A stretch of 64,000 nt of DNA, taken from contig NZ_CP054491.1 of NCBI RefSeq assembly GCF_013343005.1, positions 992,001-1,056,000 on the forward strand. Reading direction: 5' to 3'. The position numbers and the translations under genes are program-made. Below, one piece after another: positions 1 to 9,132 of this stretch. The DNA is from Candidatus Reidiella endopervernicosa. GTDB lineage: Bacteria; Pseudomonadota; Gammaproteobacteria; GCF-013343005. Position 1 is the stretch's first letter. Each line of letters opens with the position of its first letter. Below the pieces are notes generated by a model. That model saw nothing but the letters and a program-made list of their open reading frames with translations. It was not told the origin of the DNA and made no database searches.

Positions 1-2
1 AC

Positions 3-218
3 AGCGATGGGATGAAGAGCTACGGCCACATCGACGCGATGAAAGCACTGGAGCCGCCACACGCCGAACTGCACCGCACTATCAAAGAGTGTGTCGAACT
101 GACCAAGCGGGGGAATATTGATCAGGCTGAGGCGCTCTACCTGAAGATAGGTCCGATCTCCAAGACGATTGTCGGGCTGCTGGATCGGGTGGAGCAGACG
201 GTAAAGAGTGGTCACTGA
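3..218 (+). CDS. C-terminal end of a chemoreceptor-like protein with a CZB zinc-binding domain (partial)
   Basis: The reading frame is open from base 3, so the gene begins before the window; only about 71 C-terminal residues are seen. The motif LEPPHAELH followed by an amphipathic helix resembles the last conserved block of the chemoreceptor zinc-binding (CZB) domain, in which His residues hold zinc. CZB domains sit at the end of cytoplasmic methyl-accepting chemotaxis proteins or diguanylate cyclases and sense zinc or hypochlorous acid. The assignment rests on one short motif, so the parent protein type is an inference. A second chemoreceptor lies nearby at 4.7-6.6 kb. Confidence 0.5.
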   Translation, partial: SDGMKSYGHIDAMKALEPPHAELHRTIKECVELTKRGNIDQAEALYLKIGPISKTIVGLLDRVEQTVKSGH

Positions 219-246
219 AAAGTGGTGTGAAGAGGCGACTCTCTGC

Positions 247-762
247 CTAGTCACCAAACACCAGCTTACTGACTCTGCTAAAGCCACGGTCGGGTACTCG
301 TAGAATAAACAGATCACCATATACGGTCGGTGCCTCACCATCGCCGCCCAGGTCGGCATAGATGCGATCAAGGTTAGTGGTGTTGCCTACCCACAGAACG
401 GTCTTGCCGGGGTGGTCGTTGAGCAGTCGCCGGGTGATTAGCTCTACATCAGGATTTGCATCGACGAGGGTGATCTTCAGTCGACGTTGTTTGGCGAGCG
501 GTTTAACGGTGTCGATGTTGCGCGCCAGGTCGGGGCTGTAGATGGCGCTGATGTCGTAGTCGGCCACGGCAGCCGGAAGGGCTGCGGCGCGTGTCTTGCC
601 GAAGGGGGTGAGGAGTTTGGTGTCGGAGGTGCGCTCGGCATGGCGGATCAAGATGACGGTCGTGGTCGTTCCCTCTGGTGAGAACTGCTGCGTGGTGCAA
701 CCGAGGCTGAACATGTGTGCCAGAAGCAGGGGCAGCAGCACGAACTTATTTGTTATTCTCAT
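247..762 (-). CDS. histidine phosphatase superfamily lipoprotein
   Basis: This is a 171-residue protein with a lipoprotein signal peptide (hydrophobic residues 7-20, lipobox SLGC with Cys22), so it is probably anchored in the envelope. The IRHAE motif near residues 39-43 is the phosphohistidine loop of the histidine phosphatase (SixA/phosphoglycerate mutase-like) superfamily. The second conserved motif of close relatives, usually VGHSNT, reads WVGNTTN near residue 126, so the second catalytic histidine appears to be missing. Activity is therefore doubtful, and a binding role is possible. The gene stands alone, converging on the chemoreceptor fragment and divergent from the next gene. Confidence 0.75.
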   Translation of the reverse strand: MRITNKFVLLPLLLAHMFSLGCTTQQFSPEGTTTTVILIRHAERTSDTKLLTPFGKTRAAALPAAVADYDISAIYSPDLARNIDTVKPLAKQRRLKITLVDANPDVELITRRLLNDHPGKTVLWVGNTTNLDRIYADLGGDGEAPTVYGDLFILRVPDRGFSRVSKLVFGD

Positions 763-832
763 AATCCACTCCCGTTCGGTTATCTAATGATTCGTAGTTG
801 AATGTTAGTGCTTGTTCAAGAGAGGCTTCAGT

Positions 833-1030
833 ATGGATGGCAGGAAACCGATCCCCGGTGTGTCACGCGAGCAGCGCCTCTCCGATCAGGGGCTGCAGCG
901 GCTGGAGCGGCAGTTGAAGTCGAAGACGCGCATCAGTGATCGGGTGTTGGCGCAGTGGGTGAAACGTTATGGTGAGCCGGCGCGTGAACTCCTAAAAAAA
1001 TATGGGCGATACGATAGTGAGCTAGGTTAA
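833..1030 (+). CDS. small conserved-looking hypothetical protein
   Basis: A 65-residue basic protein of unknown function. The ATG at 833 is preferred over an in-frame TTG at 812 because AGAGAGG lies seven bases before it. The sequence is predicted helical, rich in Arg, Lys, Gln and Leu, with no Cys, signal peptide or membrane segment. It sits 44 bases upstream of the DUF2157 gene on the same strand and may share its transcript. I do not recognise a family. Confidence 0.45.
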   Translation: MDGRKPIPGVSREQRLSDQGLQRLERQLKSKTRISDRVLAQWVKRYGEPARELLKKYGRYDSELG

Positions 1031-1074
1031 GCGCTGTATTCTGTGCACCGAGATAATAAGAAAGGGAAGTTTTG

Positions 1075-2382
1075 ATGCGATTGATTCGTCTGTTGAAGAA
1101 CGATCTGGCCCAGGAGGTCTATGGCTGGGTGAAGGATGGTGTGATCAGTGAGGCGCAGGGTGAATCGATCTGCGATCGTTACGGCATCGACTACCATCAC
1201 GACAGTCACCACTCCTACGGTTACTACGTACTGATCGCACTTGGTTACCTCTTTATCGGTCTGGCGATCATCACCCTGCTGAGTGCCAACTGGGATCAGA
1301 TACCGCGGGCACTGCGCATGGGTGGGCTGGTCGCGGTGACCCTGGCGACCAATGTGGTCGGCCTGCGACTCTTTGCCCAGGGACGAGAGAAGCCCGCGAC
1401 CATCGCACTGCTTCTCGGTGCGCTTCTCTACGGCGCGACGATCATGTTGATCGCGCAGATCTACCATATCGGTGAACACTACCCCGACGGAATCTTCTGG
1501 TGGGCAGCGGGCGTGTTACCGCTGGCGCTGCTGATGGAGAGCGGCCTGCTTTTGGCATTGGCGATGACGCTTGCCTACACCTGGTTCGTGGTCGAGGCAT
1601 CAATGGGCTACTACCCAACGCTCTTCCCGCTGTTTCTGGTTGCCGCTGGTTGGTTACTGCTCTATCGACGCATCAATTTACTGCTCTTCTTTGCCCTGGT
1701 AGTGGGAGTGGCGGGCTGGCTGGAGACAACGCTGGCGTGGTGGCAGGGCGGTTGGCGCTGGTTCGATTTCACCAGCATGCAGGTCACCTTCGGCTGCGGT
1801 CTGGCAGTGATAAGCGCTGCGCTGGCACAGTGGTTCTCTAGCAGTGAGCGTGGCGGCTGGCAGGAGTACGGCGTGTTACTCGATCTCTGGTCGCTGCGGT
1901 TGGTATTGCTGCTGTTGCTGGTATTCAGCTTCGACTCACTCTGGTGGGAACTGATCCCTGATCTGAGCTATGACAAGAGCGGCAATATCACGGTGGTGGT
2001 GATCTGCTCCTTATCGGCAGTGGTGATCAACTATCTCTCAGGGCGTGCGAGACACTCTATCTACGCGTTGGCTGCGATATACCTGCTGCTGTTTGGTGCG
2101 GCGGTGCTCTTTGCCAGCCGTGAGGATGCCGTGGTGCTGCAGATTGTCGACAACCTGCTGCTGATCGGTACCGGTATCTGGCTGATTCAGCGCGGTATCG
2201 TGCAGGGCGTTTCGCACTACTTCTATCTCGGTGTGGCCACGGTATTGATCACCGGACTGGTGCGTTACATCGATCTGGTCGGCGACTATGTCGGCGCGGC
2301 GATTCTGTTTGGCATCTTTGCGGCGATCCTGCTCTATGCGGCCCGCTATTGGCGCAAGAGTCGCAAGGAGGTGCATTCATGA
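1075..2382 (+). CDS. DUF2157 domain-containing multi-pass membrane protein
   Basis: About 435 residues with a short cytosolic N-terminal region (residues 1-45) followed by roughly a dozen hydrophobic segments. The layout of an N-terminal helical region with VKDGVISEAQ, a His-rich loop, then paired membrane helices matches DUF2157 proteins, inner-membrane proteins of unknown function. The ATG at 1075 follows AAGGGAAG; a TTG one codon earlier is possible. Its stop overlaps the start of the next gene (ATGA at 2379), indicating translational coupling to a GDYXXLXY protein. The two families are commonly found together, so they probably act as a complex. Confidence 0.75.
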   Translation: MRLIRLLKNDLAQEVYGWVKDGVISEAQGESICDRYGIDYHHDSHHSYGYYVLIALGYLFIGLAIITLLSANWDQIPRALRMGGLVAVTLATNVVGLRLFAQGREKPATIALLLGALLYGATIMLIAQIYHIGEHYPDGIFWWAAGVLPLALLMESGLLLALAMTLAYTWFVVEASMGYYPTLFPLFLVAAGWLLLYRRINLLLFFALVVGVAGWLETTLAWWQGGWRWFDFTSMQVTFGCGLAVISAALAQWFSSSERGGWQEYGVLLDLWSLRLVLLLLLVFSFDSLWWELIPDLSYDKSGNITVVVICSLSAVVINYLSGRARHSIYALAAIYLLLFGAAVLFASREDAVVLQIVDNLLLIGTGIWLIQRGIVQGVSHYFYLGVATVLITGLVRYIDLVGDYVGAAILFGIFAAILLYAARYWRKSRKEVHS

Positions 2383-2915
2383 ATAGACGTACCGTATTGG
2401 TCGGGCTGGTGTTGACGGTGTTGCTACAGCTAGGGGTGCTGGCGGGTGAGTATCTGGGGGCGGTCTATCCGCTCTGGAGTGGTCAGGAGGTGCGCCTCAA
2501 GGTGGTGCCGATCGATCCACGCAGCCTGTTTCGTGGTAACTATGCACGGCTCAACTATGCGATCTCAACGGTCACGCTTGATGTGCGTGCCGACCGGGGC
2601 GTGTTGCCGGAAAACCCGCTCGTCTATGTGCGCTTGAAACAGGGAGATGATGGGGTGTTCGTTGCTGATGGTGCTTCACTGCAGCGGCCTGATGCGGGGC
2701 TCTATCTGCGTGGACGTCTCAAGGGTGGTCGCTATCAGCTGAGCTATGGGATGAATAGCCCGGTGCAGGTGCGTTATGGCATCGAGGCGTGGTTTGCGCC
2801 GAAGGATAAAGCGCTGCAGCTCGAGCACGATCTGCGCGGCGGTGCGGTGGCGGTGGTGATGGTGGCCAGCAACGGCAAGGCGGCACTGAAGGCGATCGAG
2901 CCAACGGCTGAGTAG
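2379..2915 (+). CDS. GDYXXLXY domain-containing membrane-anchored protein
   Basis: A 178-residue protein with one N-terminal membrane anchor (residues 6-26) and a periplasmic domain. GNYARLNY near residues 55-62 matches the GDYXXLXY signature that names the family; a second block (RYGIEAWFAPK) fits the C-terminal half. Its function is unknown; it is characteristically encoded beside DUF2157/DUF4401 membrane proteins, as here. AAGGAGG lies about 8 bases before the ATG, inside the end of the upstream gene. In other family members the C-terminal domain is sometimes fused to the membrane partner. Confidence 0.75.
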   Translation: MNRRTVLVGLVLTVLLQLGVLAGEYLGAVYPLWSGQEVRLKVVPIDPRSLFRGNYARLNYAISTVTLDVRADRGVLPENPLVYVRLKQGDDGVFVADGASLQRPDAGLYLRGRLKGGRYQLSYGMNSPVQVRYGIEAWFAPKDKALQLEHDLRGGAVAVVMVASNGKAALKAIEPTAE

Positions 2916-3032
2916 TGCCATCTGGATGGCTATAAAACCACTATAAAAATAGTCTAATCTGTCAGTGGTGTCAGACGGCCCGAGAGTGTTCGCTGTAGAA
3001 TCAGGCATCACCTGATCAGTAGTGGTAGCCCA

Positions 3033-4685
3033 GTGGCAAGCAATAAAACGATTACAGGGAAGGGACGCTCCAGGTTTATCTTTTTGGCTCTATCGGTAGT
3101 GATTCTGCTGGTCGACCTCCTTTTTGTCCTCATTAATGTGCACGCCGATAATCGTGCCATTGAGCAGTCGCTCAAGGCGCAGAGTCGTGAACTGCGTTCC
3201 GGTTTTGAACTCGCCGTTTCGCTCACCTATCGCAACATGATGCAGCTTGCCAGCTACGTCTCTCAGGACCCAGAGGTGCAGGCGCTGATGCGTAAAGCGA
3301 AGCATGCTGTGGCCGCTGAGGGCGATGGTCCTGGCGGCGAGCGTGCCGCTGAGATTCGCAGCGAACTCTATGCCTTACTGGGTCCGCGCTGGCGAGACCT
3401 GACCCAACGCTACGATGTGCGCCAACTCCACTTCCATCTTGGGCCCGGTTCAACCAGTTTCCTGCGTGTACATAAACCCGATAAGTTTGGCGACACGATG
3501 CATGCGCTGCGCTACACCATCGTCGATACCAATGCAGAGAAATCGGCTCGTTCGGGTTTTGAGACCGGACGTGTCTACTCTGGCCTGCGCGGCGTAGTAC
3601 CGATGTTTGCCGAGAACGGCGCGAGCGTGACGGAGCACCTTGGTGCGCTTGAGGTCGGCACCTCCTTCTCCAACATCCTGCATCTGATAGAGCGTGAGCT
3701 GCAATCGGATATCACCGTGCTGCTAAAGCGCGAACACGCCGAGCAGGCGATGTGGCCCGAGGCGATCACGCGAATCTTCGGTTCCTCGAAACGTGTCGAT
3801 GGTTACTTTGTTGAGGCGACCTCATCTCCGCGACAGGTGGAGATGCTACGCGAGGTGGTTTCGGAGAGCCTGATTGATGATGTCCAGAGCCGCTGGCGCA
3901 AGGTTGATAACAGGCACTACCTACATACGTTATTTCCGCTCTACGACTATTGACAGACGCTGCAGGGTGGAAGCCCGGCGGGGATGATTGCGATCAGTAG
4001 CGATATCACCGATGAGGTGGTGGCCAAGGAGCACGATCTGCGCGTCAATATCGTCTATGCGGTGGTCGCCTTTATCCTAATCGAGGTGATGCTCTTCTTT
4101 GGTATCAACTTCGCCACTCGCAAGCTGCAGGAGGTGATCGAGGGCAAGGTGAGCCACATCGAAGAACTCAATGAGTATCTTGAGGAGCAGGCGGTGACCG
4201 ATGGGCTGACAGGGTTGCACAACCACCGTTTCTTTATCGAACGGTTGGGTGAGGAGATGCACCGTGCGCAGCGCTCCTGTAGCCCTCTGACGCTTCTGAT
4301 GGTCGATCTCGACCACTTCAAACAGGTCAACGATACGCACGGTCACCTGGTCGGTGATGCGGTGCTGGAGGAGAGTGCGCGAGTAATTCGCAAACATATG
4401 CGCATCGCCGATGAGGCGGGGCGTTACGGTGGTGAGGAGTTCAGTGTTGCGCTACCCGATACCGATCTTGAGGGGGGCGAGATGCTGGCCGAGCGGTTGC
4501 TGCAGAGCCTTCGAGAGATGAGCATCACACTGCCCGATGGTTCCGAGCTGTTGATTACCGCCAGCGTTGGCGTGGCGCAGTGGAACGGCCGTGAAGAGAT
4601 CTCAATGTTGATCGATCATGCCGACAAGGCGCTCTACGAGGCGAAGCGCAGTGGACGAAATCGCGTCTGCCGGGTGGAGATGTAG
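3033..4685 (+). pseudogene. membrane sensor diguanylate cyclase (Cache-like plus GGDEF) split by one in-frame TGA
   Basis: The protein starts at GTG 3033, has a membrane helix (residues 14-36), a roughly 270-residue periplasmic Cache-like sensor region, a second helix near 4040-4110, and a C-terminal GGDEF domain. The active-site motif is GGEEF with RIAD five residues before it, a good inhibitory I-site for c-di-GMP. A TGA at 3951-3953 interrupts the frame (YDY-stop-QTLQG), and translation resumes in the same frame without any shift; TGG (Trp) would need one base change. This may be a sequencing error, a point nonsense mutation or readthrough. The catalytic half alone could restart near 3984. 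Confidence 0.75.
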
Positions 4686-4695
4686 CCGTTACTCG

Positions 4696-6602
4696 CTAGA
4701 CGTGGAAACGTGAGATCAGCGCCTGTAGACGCTCGGCCACCTCGTTGAGTGCGGCACTCGCCTCGGAGGTCTGATCGGCTGCGGTGGTCGTCTCAGCCGA
4801 GAGGTCGTTGATCGAGACGATGCTGCGGTTGACCTCTTCGGCCACCGAACTCTGCTCCTCGGCGGCACCGGCAATCTGGCTGTTCATCTCGCCAACGTTG
4901 GCCACCGTCTGGGTGATGGTATCGAGGGCGCTACCCGCTTCACCCGCCTGCGCCACGCTTGCTTCTGCCTGCTCACGTCCCTCGTTCATTACCGTCACTG
5001 CGTGTTCACGCCGTCGCGCAGTCGCTCGATGATCTCCTGGATCTCCTGGGTTGAATCGGCGGTGCGTGAGGCGAGGGTGCGAACCTCGTCAGCCACCACG
5101 GCAAAACCGCGTCCCTGCTCACCGGCACGTGCCGCCTCAATCGCAGCGTTGAGTGCCAGCAGGTTGGTCTGCTCGGCAATTCCCTTGATGACGTCCGTGA
5201 CAACGACGATGTTCTCGGTATCTCCCTCGAGTTTCTGGATCACCTCGGCACTGCTCTCAACCTTACTGGCGAGTCGTTCGATGTTGTCGATGGTCTGGCT
5301 GACCACACGCTTGCCGGTGGCTGATTGGCCGTTGGCCTCTTCGGTGGCCAGCGCAGCCAGCTCGGCATTGCGTGCCACCTCCTGAACCGTGGCGGCCATC
5401 TCATTCATCGCCGTGGCAACCTGTTCGGTCTCGCGCTGTTGTCGATGGATGGCACTGGAGGAGGTGTTGGTCGCCTGGGCGAGCTGTGTGCCGGTGGCGG
5501 CGATCTCCTGTGAGGTGGCCGCCAGATCGTTAATGGTTGAGCCGAGTTGATCACGAATCTTCTGTGCGCTGGCGGCGATTTTGCCGACCTCATCATTGGA
5601 GCTGACGCTGGTTGAGGCGGAGAAGTCGCCCTGTGCATAACTGTCGAGGCTCTTCACCAGAGCCGTTGCCGGGGTGATGATGATGCGCTGCAGGAAGGTG
5701 AGGAAAACGATAAAGGCGATCAGTGAAGCGATGCCCATTGCACCCAGGCTCACGATGATGCCGTTGGCTGATGAGGCCTTAACCTCTGCGGTCTTGCTGT
5801 TGACCTGATTGATAATCAGTTTGCTGGTACCGGCAAGCAGCTCGTGCAGCTGATGGGTCTCCTTCTCAAACTGCTTGTTGAGTTCGGCGACATTGATGTT
5901 TCCGCTCTGGAGACGCTTCAGAACAGCCTGGTAGTGGCTGTCGAGCTGGTGGTGACCCGCAATGAAGCGAACGATGAGATCCTCAACCTCAGCACTCTTG
6001 GCGTGCTCTTTGAGCATGGTGGCTTCACGCAGCACCGTCTGCTCGATCTCTTTGAGTTTGTTGAGATGGCCCTGACGCTCGTTTTTGTCCTGATTGGCGA
6101 GCAGCAGCATCTGCCACTCCTGAATCTGGGAATCGAACAGTAGCTCCACCTCGAGGATGTGGCGCTCGTAGACCAGGTCGTCGTCAATCGCTGACCGCCA
6201 TGGATAGCGAAGCGAAGGCGGTTAGTCCTCGATAGTCGACGCCGTCTGCCTATTCGTAGTTGAGAGCGCGAGCGAACGACGAAGAAGATGCAGCAGCGGC
6301 TTTATGTCGGCGTAGAGTCACTGAGGGAGTTGTGTAGAGCCGCGAAGAGGTGATTACGCAACGTACGCAGGACGGTCGGGGCGCCGTAGGCATAAACGGT
6401 CGCGTTAAGTATTTGCCGCTTGCTTGGGCTTGATGCCCAAAACATGCTTCCGCAAAATAGCGACTCCCCGACAACTTTCGAAGCTGCTGATCGCCTGCCA
6501 GCCGAGGAAAATACCAAACAGGGCGGCGGCCAGTACAAGTGTTGTGCCCGCGCCGGTAATGGCGAGAAGTTTGTTGCGTATGCTGCTGGTAATCCACTCC
6601 AT
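4696..6602 (-). pseudogene. methyl-accepting chemotaxis protein, interrupted by element copy 1 and one frameshift
   Basis: Reading right to left: start ATG at 6602, first membrane helix (LLAITGAGTTLVLAAALFG), ligand-binding helical bundle, second helix near 5720, HAMP, and a cytoplasmic signalling domain whose hairpin tip contains [19 protein letters not shown]. The receptor would feed CheA/CheW. Two lesions break it. Element copy 1 (6189-6471) lies between ISSFES and [10 protein letters not shown], early in the sensor domain. A missing base near 4996 shifts the frame in the signalling domain ([10 protein letters not shown] expected). Removing the element gives the spacing seen in related receptors but leaves a possible one-base shortfall in a T run. 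Confidence 0.8.
6189..6471 (+). mobile_element. dispersed insertion element, copy 1 (in a chemoreceptor gene)
   Basis: 283 bp from CGCTGACC to CCCCGA. A 5' hairpin pairs ACCGCC (6194-6199) with GGCGGT (6217-6222). A 3' hairpin spans 6412-6456: TTTGC, GCTTG and TTGGGC pair with GCCCAA, CATGC (one mismatch) and GCAAA around the loop TTGAT. It has stops in all frames and no transposase. The host gene is on the opposite strand. Its 5' hairpin loop is of the ATAGCGAAGCGAA type, as in copies 3 and 4. Confidence 0.85.
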
Positions 6603-6873
6603 CGTGCTCTCATCCTCTGTGCGAATATTTATATGGATGTTGTTGCTTGTTCATCAACGGAGTCTCTGGCGAGATGACTGCTGTCTGAGTCGATGCCGTT
6701 CAGATCCATCTGACCGGTTTCACTCAGTGACTCCTAAAAGTAATAGCGTAGCGCCGCTGAAAGTCTATTGGCGTCATCGCAAAAAATAAGCCATGCGCTT
6801 GTAAGGGTTTTTTCTGGTGTATTCTAATCTCACCGCGAAAAGTGGCCATACGACACGAGCATTGAGGATTAAG
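6603..6873. other. intergenic region between divergent genes
   Basis: About 270 bases between the divergent chemoreceptor and DUF4870-like genes, so it should hold both promoters. I could not identify confident -35/-10 pairs, operators or terminators. It is more AT-rich than the flanking genes. Confidence 0.4.
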
Positions 6874-7233
6874 ATGGGCAGTAACGTACGTGATGCGGAG
6901 TTTTCTGAGGGCGATGAGCTGGCCTCATCAAGACGACTCACCCTGGTGATCTATGCACTGCAGGCGGCCTCCTTCTTCAATGGCATCACACTGCTTGTTG
7001 CTCTGGTGCTCAACTACGTCAAACGCGAGGATGTTGCCGGAACGGTGCTGGAATCGCACTTTCGTTGGCAGATCCGTACCTTCTGGTTTGCACTGCTCTG
7101 GGGTGTGGTGGGCTGGCTTACCTTTCTGCTGGTAGTCGGTTATCTGCTGCTGGTCGCCGATGCGCTCTGGGTGATCTACCGCATCGCCAAGGGGTGGATG
7201 CGACTCAATGATGGTAAAGCGATGTACCAGTAG
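6874..7233 (+). CDS. DUF4870-like small membrane protein
   Basis: A protein of about 119 residues with three hydrophobic segments (near residues 25-47, 68-90 and 92-110). The pattern of a first helix ending ALVLNYVKRED, then LESHFRWQIRTFW, then two helices closely matches DUF4870/Tic20-like bacterial membrane proteins, whose function is not established. The ATG at 6874 follows GAGG; an ORF start at 6817 adds 19 residues without a membrane-protein character. It lies 8 bases before rlmJ and is probably co-transcribed with it. Confidence 0.7.
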   Translation: MGSNVRDAEFSEGDELASSRRLTLVIYALQAASFFNGITLLVALVLNYVKREDVAGTVLESHFRWQIRTFWFALLWGVVGWLTFLLVVGYLLLVADALWVIYRIAKGWMRLNDGKAMYQ

Positions 7234-7241
7234 TCACGCGC

Positions 7242-8063
7242 TTGAACTACCAACACGCCAAACATGCAGGAAACTACGGTGATCTGCTCAAACACTCGGT
7301 GCTCTGTCAGGTACTGCAATCACTCACACAACAAGATAAACCGCTCTTCTACAGTGAGACCCATGCTGGCGCGGGTGGCTACCGTCTTGATCAGCGAGGT
7401 GTAGACCCGTTCGGCATCGAGCGGCTGTGGGGTGTGTCGAATGCGCCGCAGGCGCTGGCCGACTATCTCACAATGGTTGCCGCGTTCAACCGATCTGAAA
7501 TTCTGCAGAACTACCCCGGTTCGCCCTGGTTTGCTCAGCAGTTGTTGCGCGGTGAGGATCGGATGCGACTCTTTGAGCTCAGTCCGGAACCGTATCAACA
7601 GCTGGTAAAGAGTTTTTCGCACGATGTGCGTATCGAGCTGTTTGCGGGTGATGGCTATTCGGGGGTGGTGGAGCCGATACCGGGGATGCGATGCCGGCAG
7701 GTGGTGCTGATCGATCCTCCCTATGAGTCGGTCAGTGACTATAGCGATGCTGTGGATACGCTGCTCGAGATCTACCGACGAGAACCTCAGGGGTGTTATC
7801 TGCTCTGGTATCCAACCCATGATCGGCAGCGGATAGAGTCGATGGAGCAGAGAGTGCGAGCAGGGGTGTTCAATGCGCTGTGTGTCTGTGAGCTCGCCTT
7901 CGGTCGTGGTGATGAGGCGCGCGGAAGCGGGCTATTTATCCTCAATGCGGATACCGATCTGATCCGTAAAATCACCGAGACGCTTGCTTGGTTGGCCGCA
8001 GAGGTCGATGCAGCAGGTACCGGGCGTTATCGTGTTGAGCCGATGAGTGCTGATGTTAGTTAA
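7242..8063 (+). CDS. rlmJ: 23S rRNA (adenine(2030)-N6)-methyltransferase RlmJ
   Basis: A 273-residue protein, close to the E. coli RlmJ length, starting at TTG (NYQHAKHAGNYGDLLKH follows, the hallmark N-terminus). It uses S-adenosylmethionine to methylate N6 of A2030 in 23S rRNA. The catalytic DPPY motif of N6-adenine methyltransferases is present as LIDPPYE near residue 159, and ETHAGAGGY forms the cofactor-binding region. It acts on free rRNA in the cytosol. An unusual TTG start eight bases after the previous stop suggests coupling to the upstream membrane-protein gene. Confidence 0.93.
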   Translation: MNYQHAKHAGNYGDLLKHSVLCQVLQSLTQQDKPLFYSETHAGAGGYRLDQRGVDPFGIERLWGVSNAPQALADYLTMVAAFNRSEILQNYPGSPWFAQQLLRGEDRMRLFELSPEPYQQLVKSFSHDVRIELFAGDGYSGVVEPIPGMRCRQVVLIDPPYESVSDYSDAVDTLLEIYRREPQGCYLLWYPTHDRQRIESMEQRVRAGVFNALCVCELAFGRGDEARGSGLFILNADTDLIRKITETLAWLAAEVDAAGTGRYRVEPMSADVS

Positions 8064-8139
8064 TGGTGACTGATACGCGTTGTTAAGTAAGTGGTGTGCG
8101 TAATAGACTTGCTCAAACCCATTTGGCCAATAGATAACT

Positions 8140-8754
8140 ATGCGAAAAAATTATAAGGGCTTGCTCGCGATCATCCTCACGCTGGTAGTGGCGGGTTGCT
8201 CATCCTCTCCACCTCGAAATATCAACGACGGCTGCGAGATCTTCTCCGAGAAGGATGATTGGTATGAGCACGCTCACGATAGTTATAAGAAGTGGGGTGT
8301 GCCGGTACATGTGCAGTTGGCAATAATCCATCAGGAGTCAAAGTTCAGAGATGACGCCAAGCCGGAACGCGACACGCTGTTATGGATTATCCCCTGGTTT
8401 AGAAAATCCTCGGCGTTCGGTTTTGCACAGGTAAAGGATGCGACCTGGGACTGGTATATCGACAAGACCGGCAACTGGGGTGCCGACCGTGATGAGTTTG
8501 AGGATGCGGTCGACTTCATCGGTTGGTACGGCAACATGAGTCACAAGACGCTGGGGATCTCCAAGTGGGACACCTACAATCAGTATCTCGCTTACCATGA
8601 GGGCCACGGTGGTTTTAAACGCAAAACCTACAACAAGAAGAAGTGGCTGATCGGTGTGGCGCGAAAGGTGGAGCGACGGGCAAAGAGCTACGGTGCACAG
8701 CTAAAACGTTGTGAGGGCGATCTCGACAGTGGCTGGAGCCTCTGGCCCTTCTGA
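8140..8754 (+). CDS. lytic transglycosylase-like lipoprotein
   Basis: A 204-residue lipoprotein (signal peptide residues 1-20, lipobox VAGC). IIHQESKF near residue 65 gives the catalytic Glu expected of SLT-type transglycosylases, followed by AFGFAQVKDATWDWY, similar to the G-x-x-Q motif, and YLAYHEGHGGF near the end of the fold. It probably cleaves peptidoglycan glycan strands at the periplasmic face of a membrane. The gene is alone before a thioredoxin gene 15 bases downstream. A second enzyme of this kind, MltC, is encoded at 11.1-12.3 kb. Confidence 0.75.
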   Translation: MRKNYKGLLAIILTLVVAGCSSSPPRNINDGCEIFSEKDDWYEHAHDSYKKWGVPVHVQLAIIHQESKFRDDAKPERDTLLWIIPWFRKSSAFGFAQVKDATWDWYIDKTGNWGADRDEFEDAVDFIGWYGNMSHKTLGISKWDTYNQYLAYHEGHGGFKRKTYNKKKWLIGVARKVERRAKSYGAQLKRCEGDLDSGWSLWPF

Positions 8755-8769
8755 GGAAGATCTCTATCC

Positions 8770-9099
8770 ATGAATCTGATTGAGAGCGAAACCGAGCTGC
8801 AGCAGTTTGTTGCCGAGCATCCGATAGCGGCTATCTACTTCTCCTCCGAGAGTTGCAGTGTCTGTCACGTGCTCAAGCCCAAGGTGGCAGCGATGCTGAA
8901 CGAGGAGTTTCCGAAGGCGGCACTGGCTGAGGTTGATTGCGGACATTCTCAGGAGATTGCGGGGCAGTTGAGTGTCTTCGCCGTCCCGACACTGATTCTC
9001 TATTTCGATGGACGCGAGGCGGTGCGCCACAGCCGCAGTTTTTCACTGGGTGCCGTAAGGGGCGATATCGAGCGCCCCTATTCGATGTTCTATGATTAA
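8770..9099 (+). CDS. thioredoxin family protein
   Basis: A 109-residue thioredoxin-fold protein, normal in length, without a signal peptide, hence cytosolic. The redox site is CSVC (in SSESCSVCHVLKP), in place of the classical WCGPC. The cis-proline is seen in VFAVPTLILYFDGR, and RSFSLGAVRGDIERPY forms the last strand and helix. It likely acts as a disulfide reductase or a dedicated thiol carrier for an unknown partner. The start follows GGAAGATCTCTATCC. The gene begins 15 bases after the transglycosylase-like gene. Confidence 0.8.
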   Translation: MNLIESETELQQFVAEHPIAAIYFSSESCSVCHVLKPKVAAMLNEEFPKAALAEVDCGHSQEIAGQLSVFAVPTLILYFDGREAVRHSRSFSLGAVRGDIERPYSMFYD

Positions 9100-9132
9100 G
9101 AGGGTTGATTTAATCCACAGGAGTTATCTGTT

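Noticed and set aside
487-681. Short + strand frames within the phosphatase gene and many others like it
   Set aside because: They lack ribosome sites and lie wholly inside well-supported genes on the other strand.
6250-6597. Reading frames on the - strand of each element copy (peptides with RPSCVRCVITSSRLYTTPS)
   Set aside because: The frame is interrupted by single-base indels between copies and joins the host frame differently each time; it is repeated DNA and not evidence of a protein.
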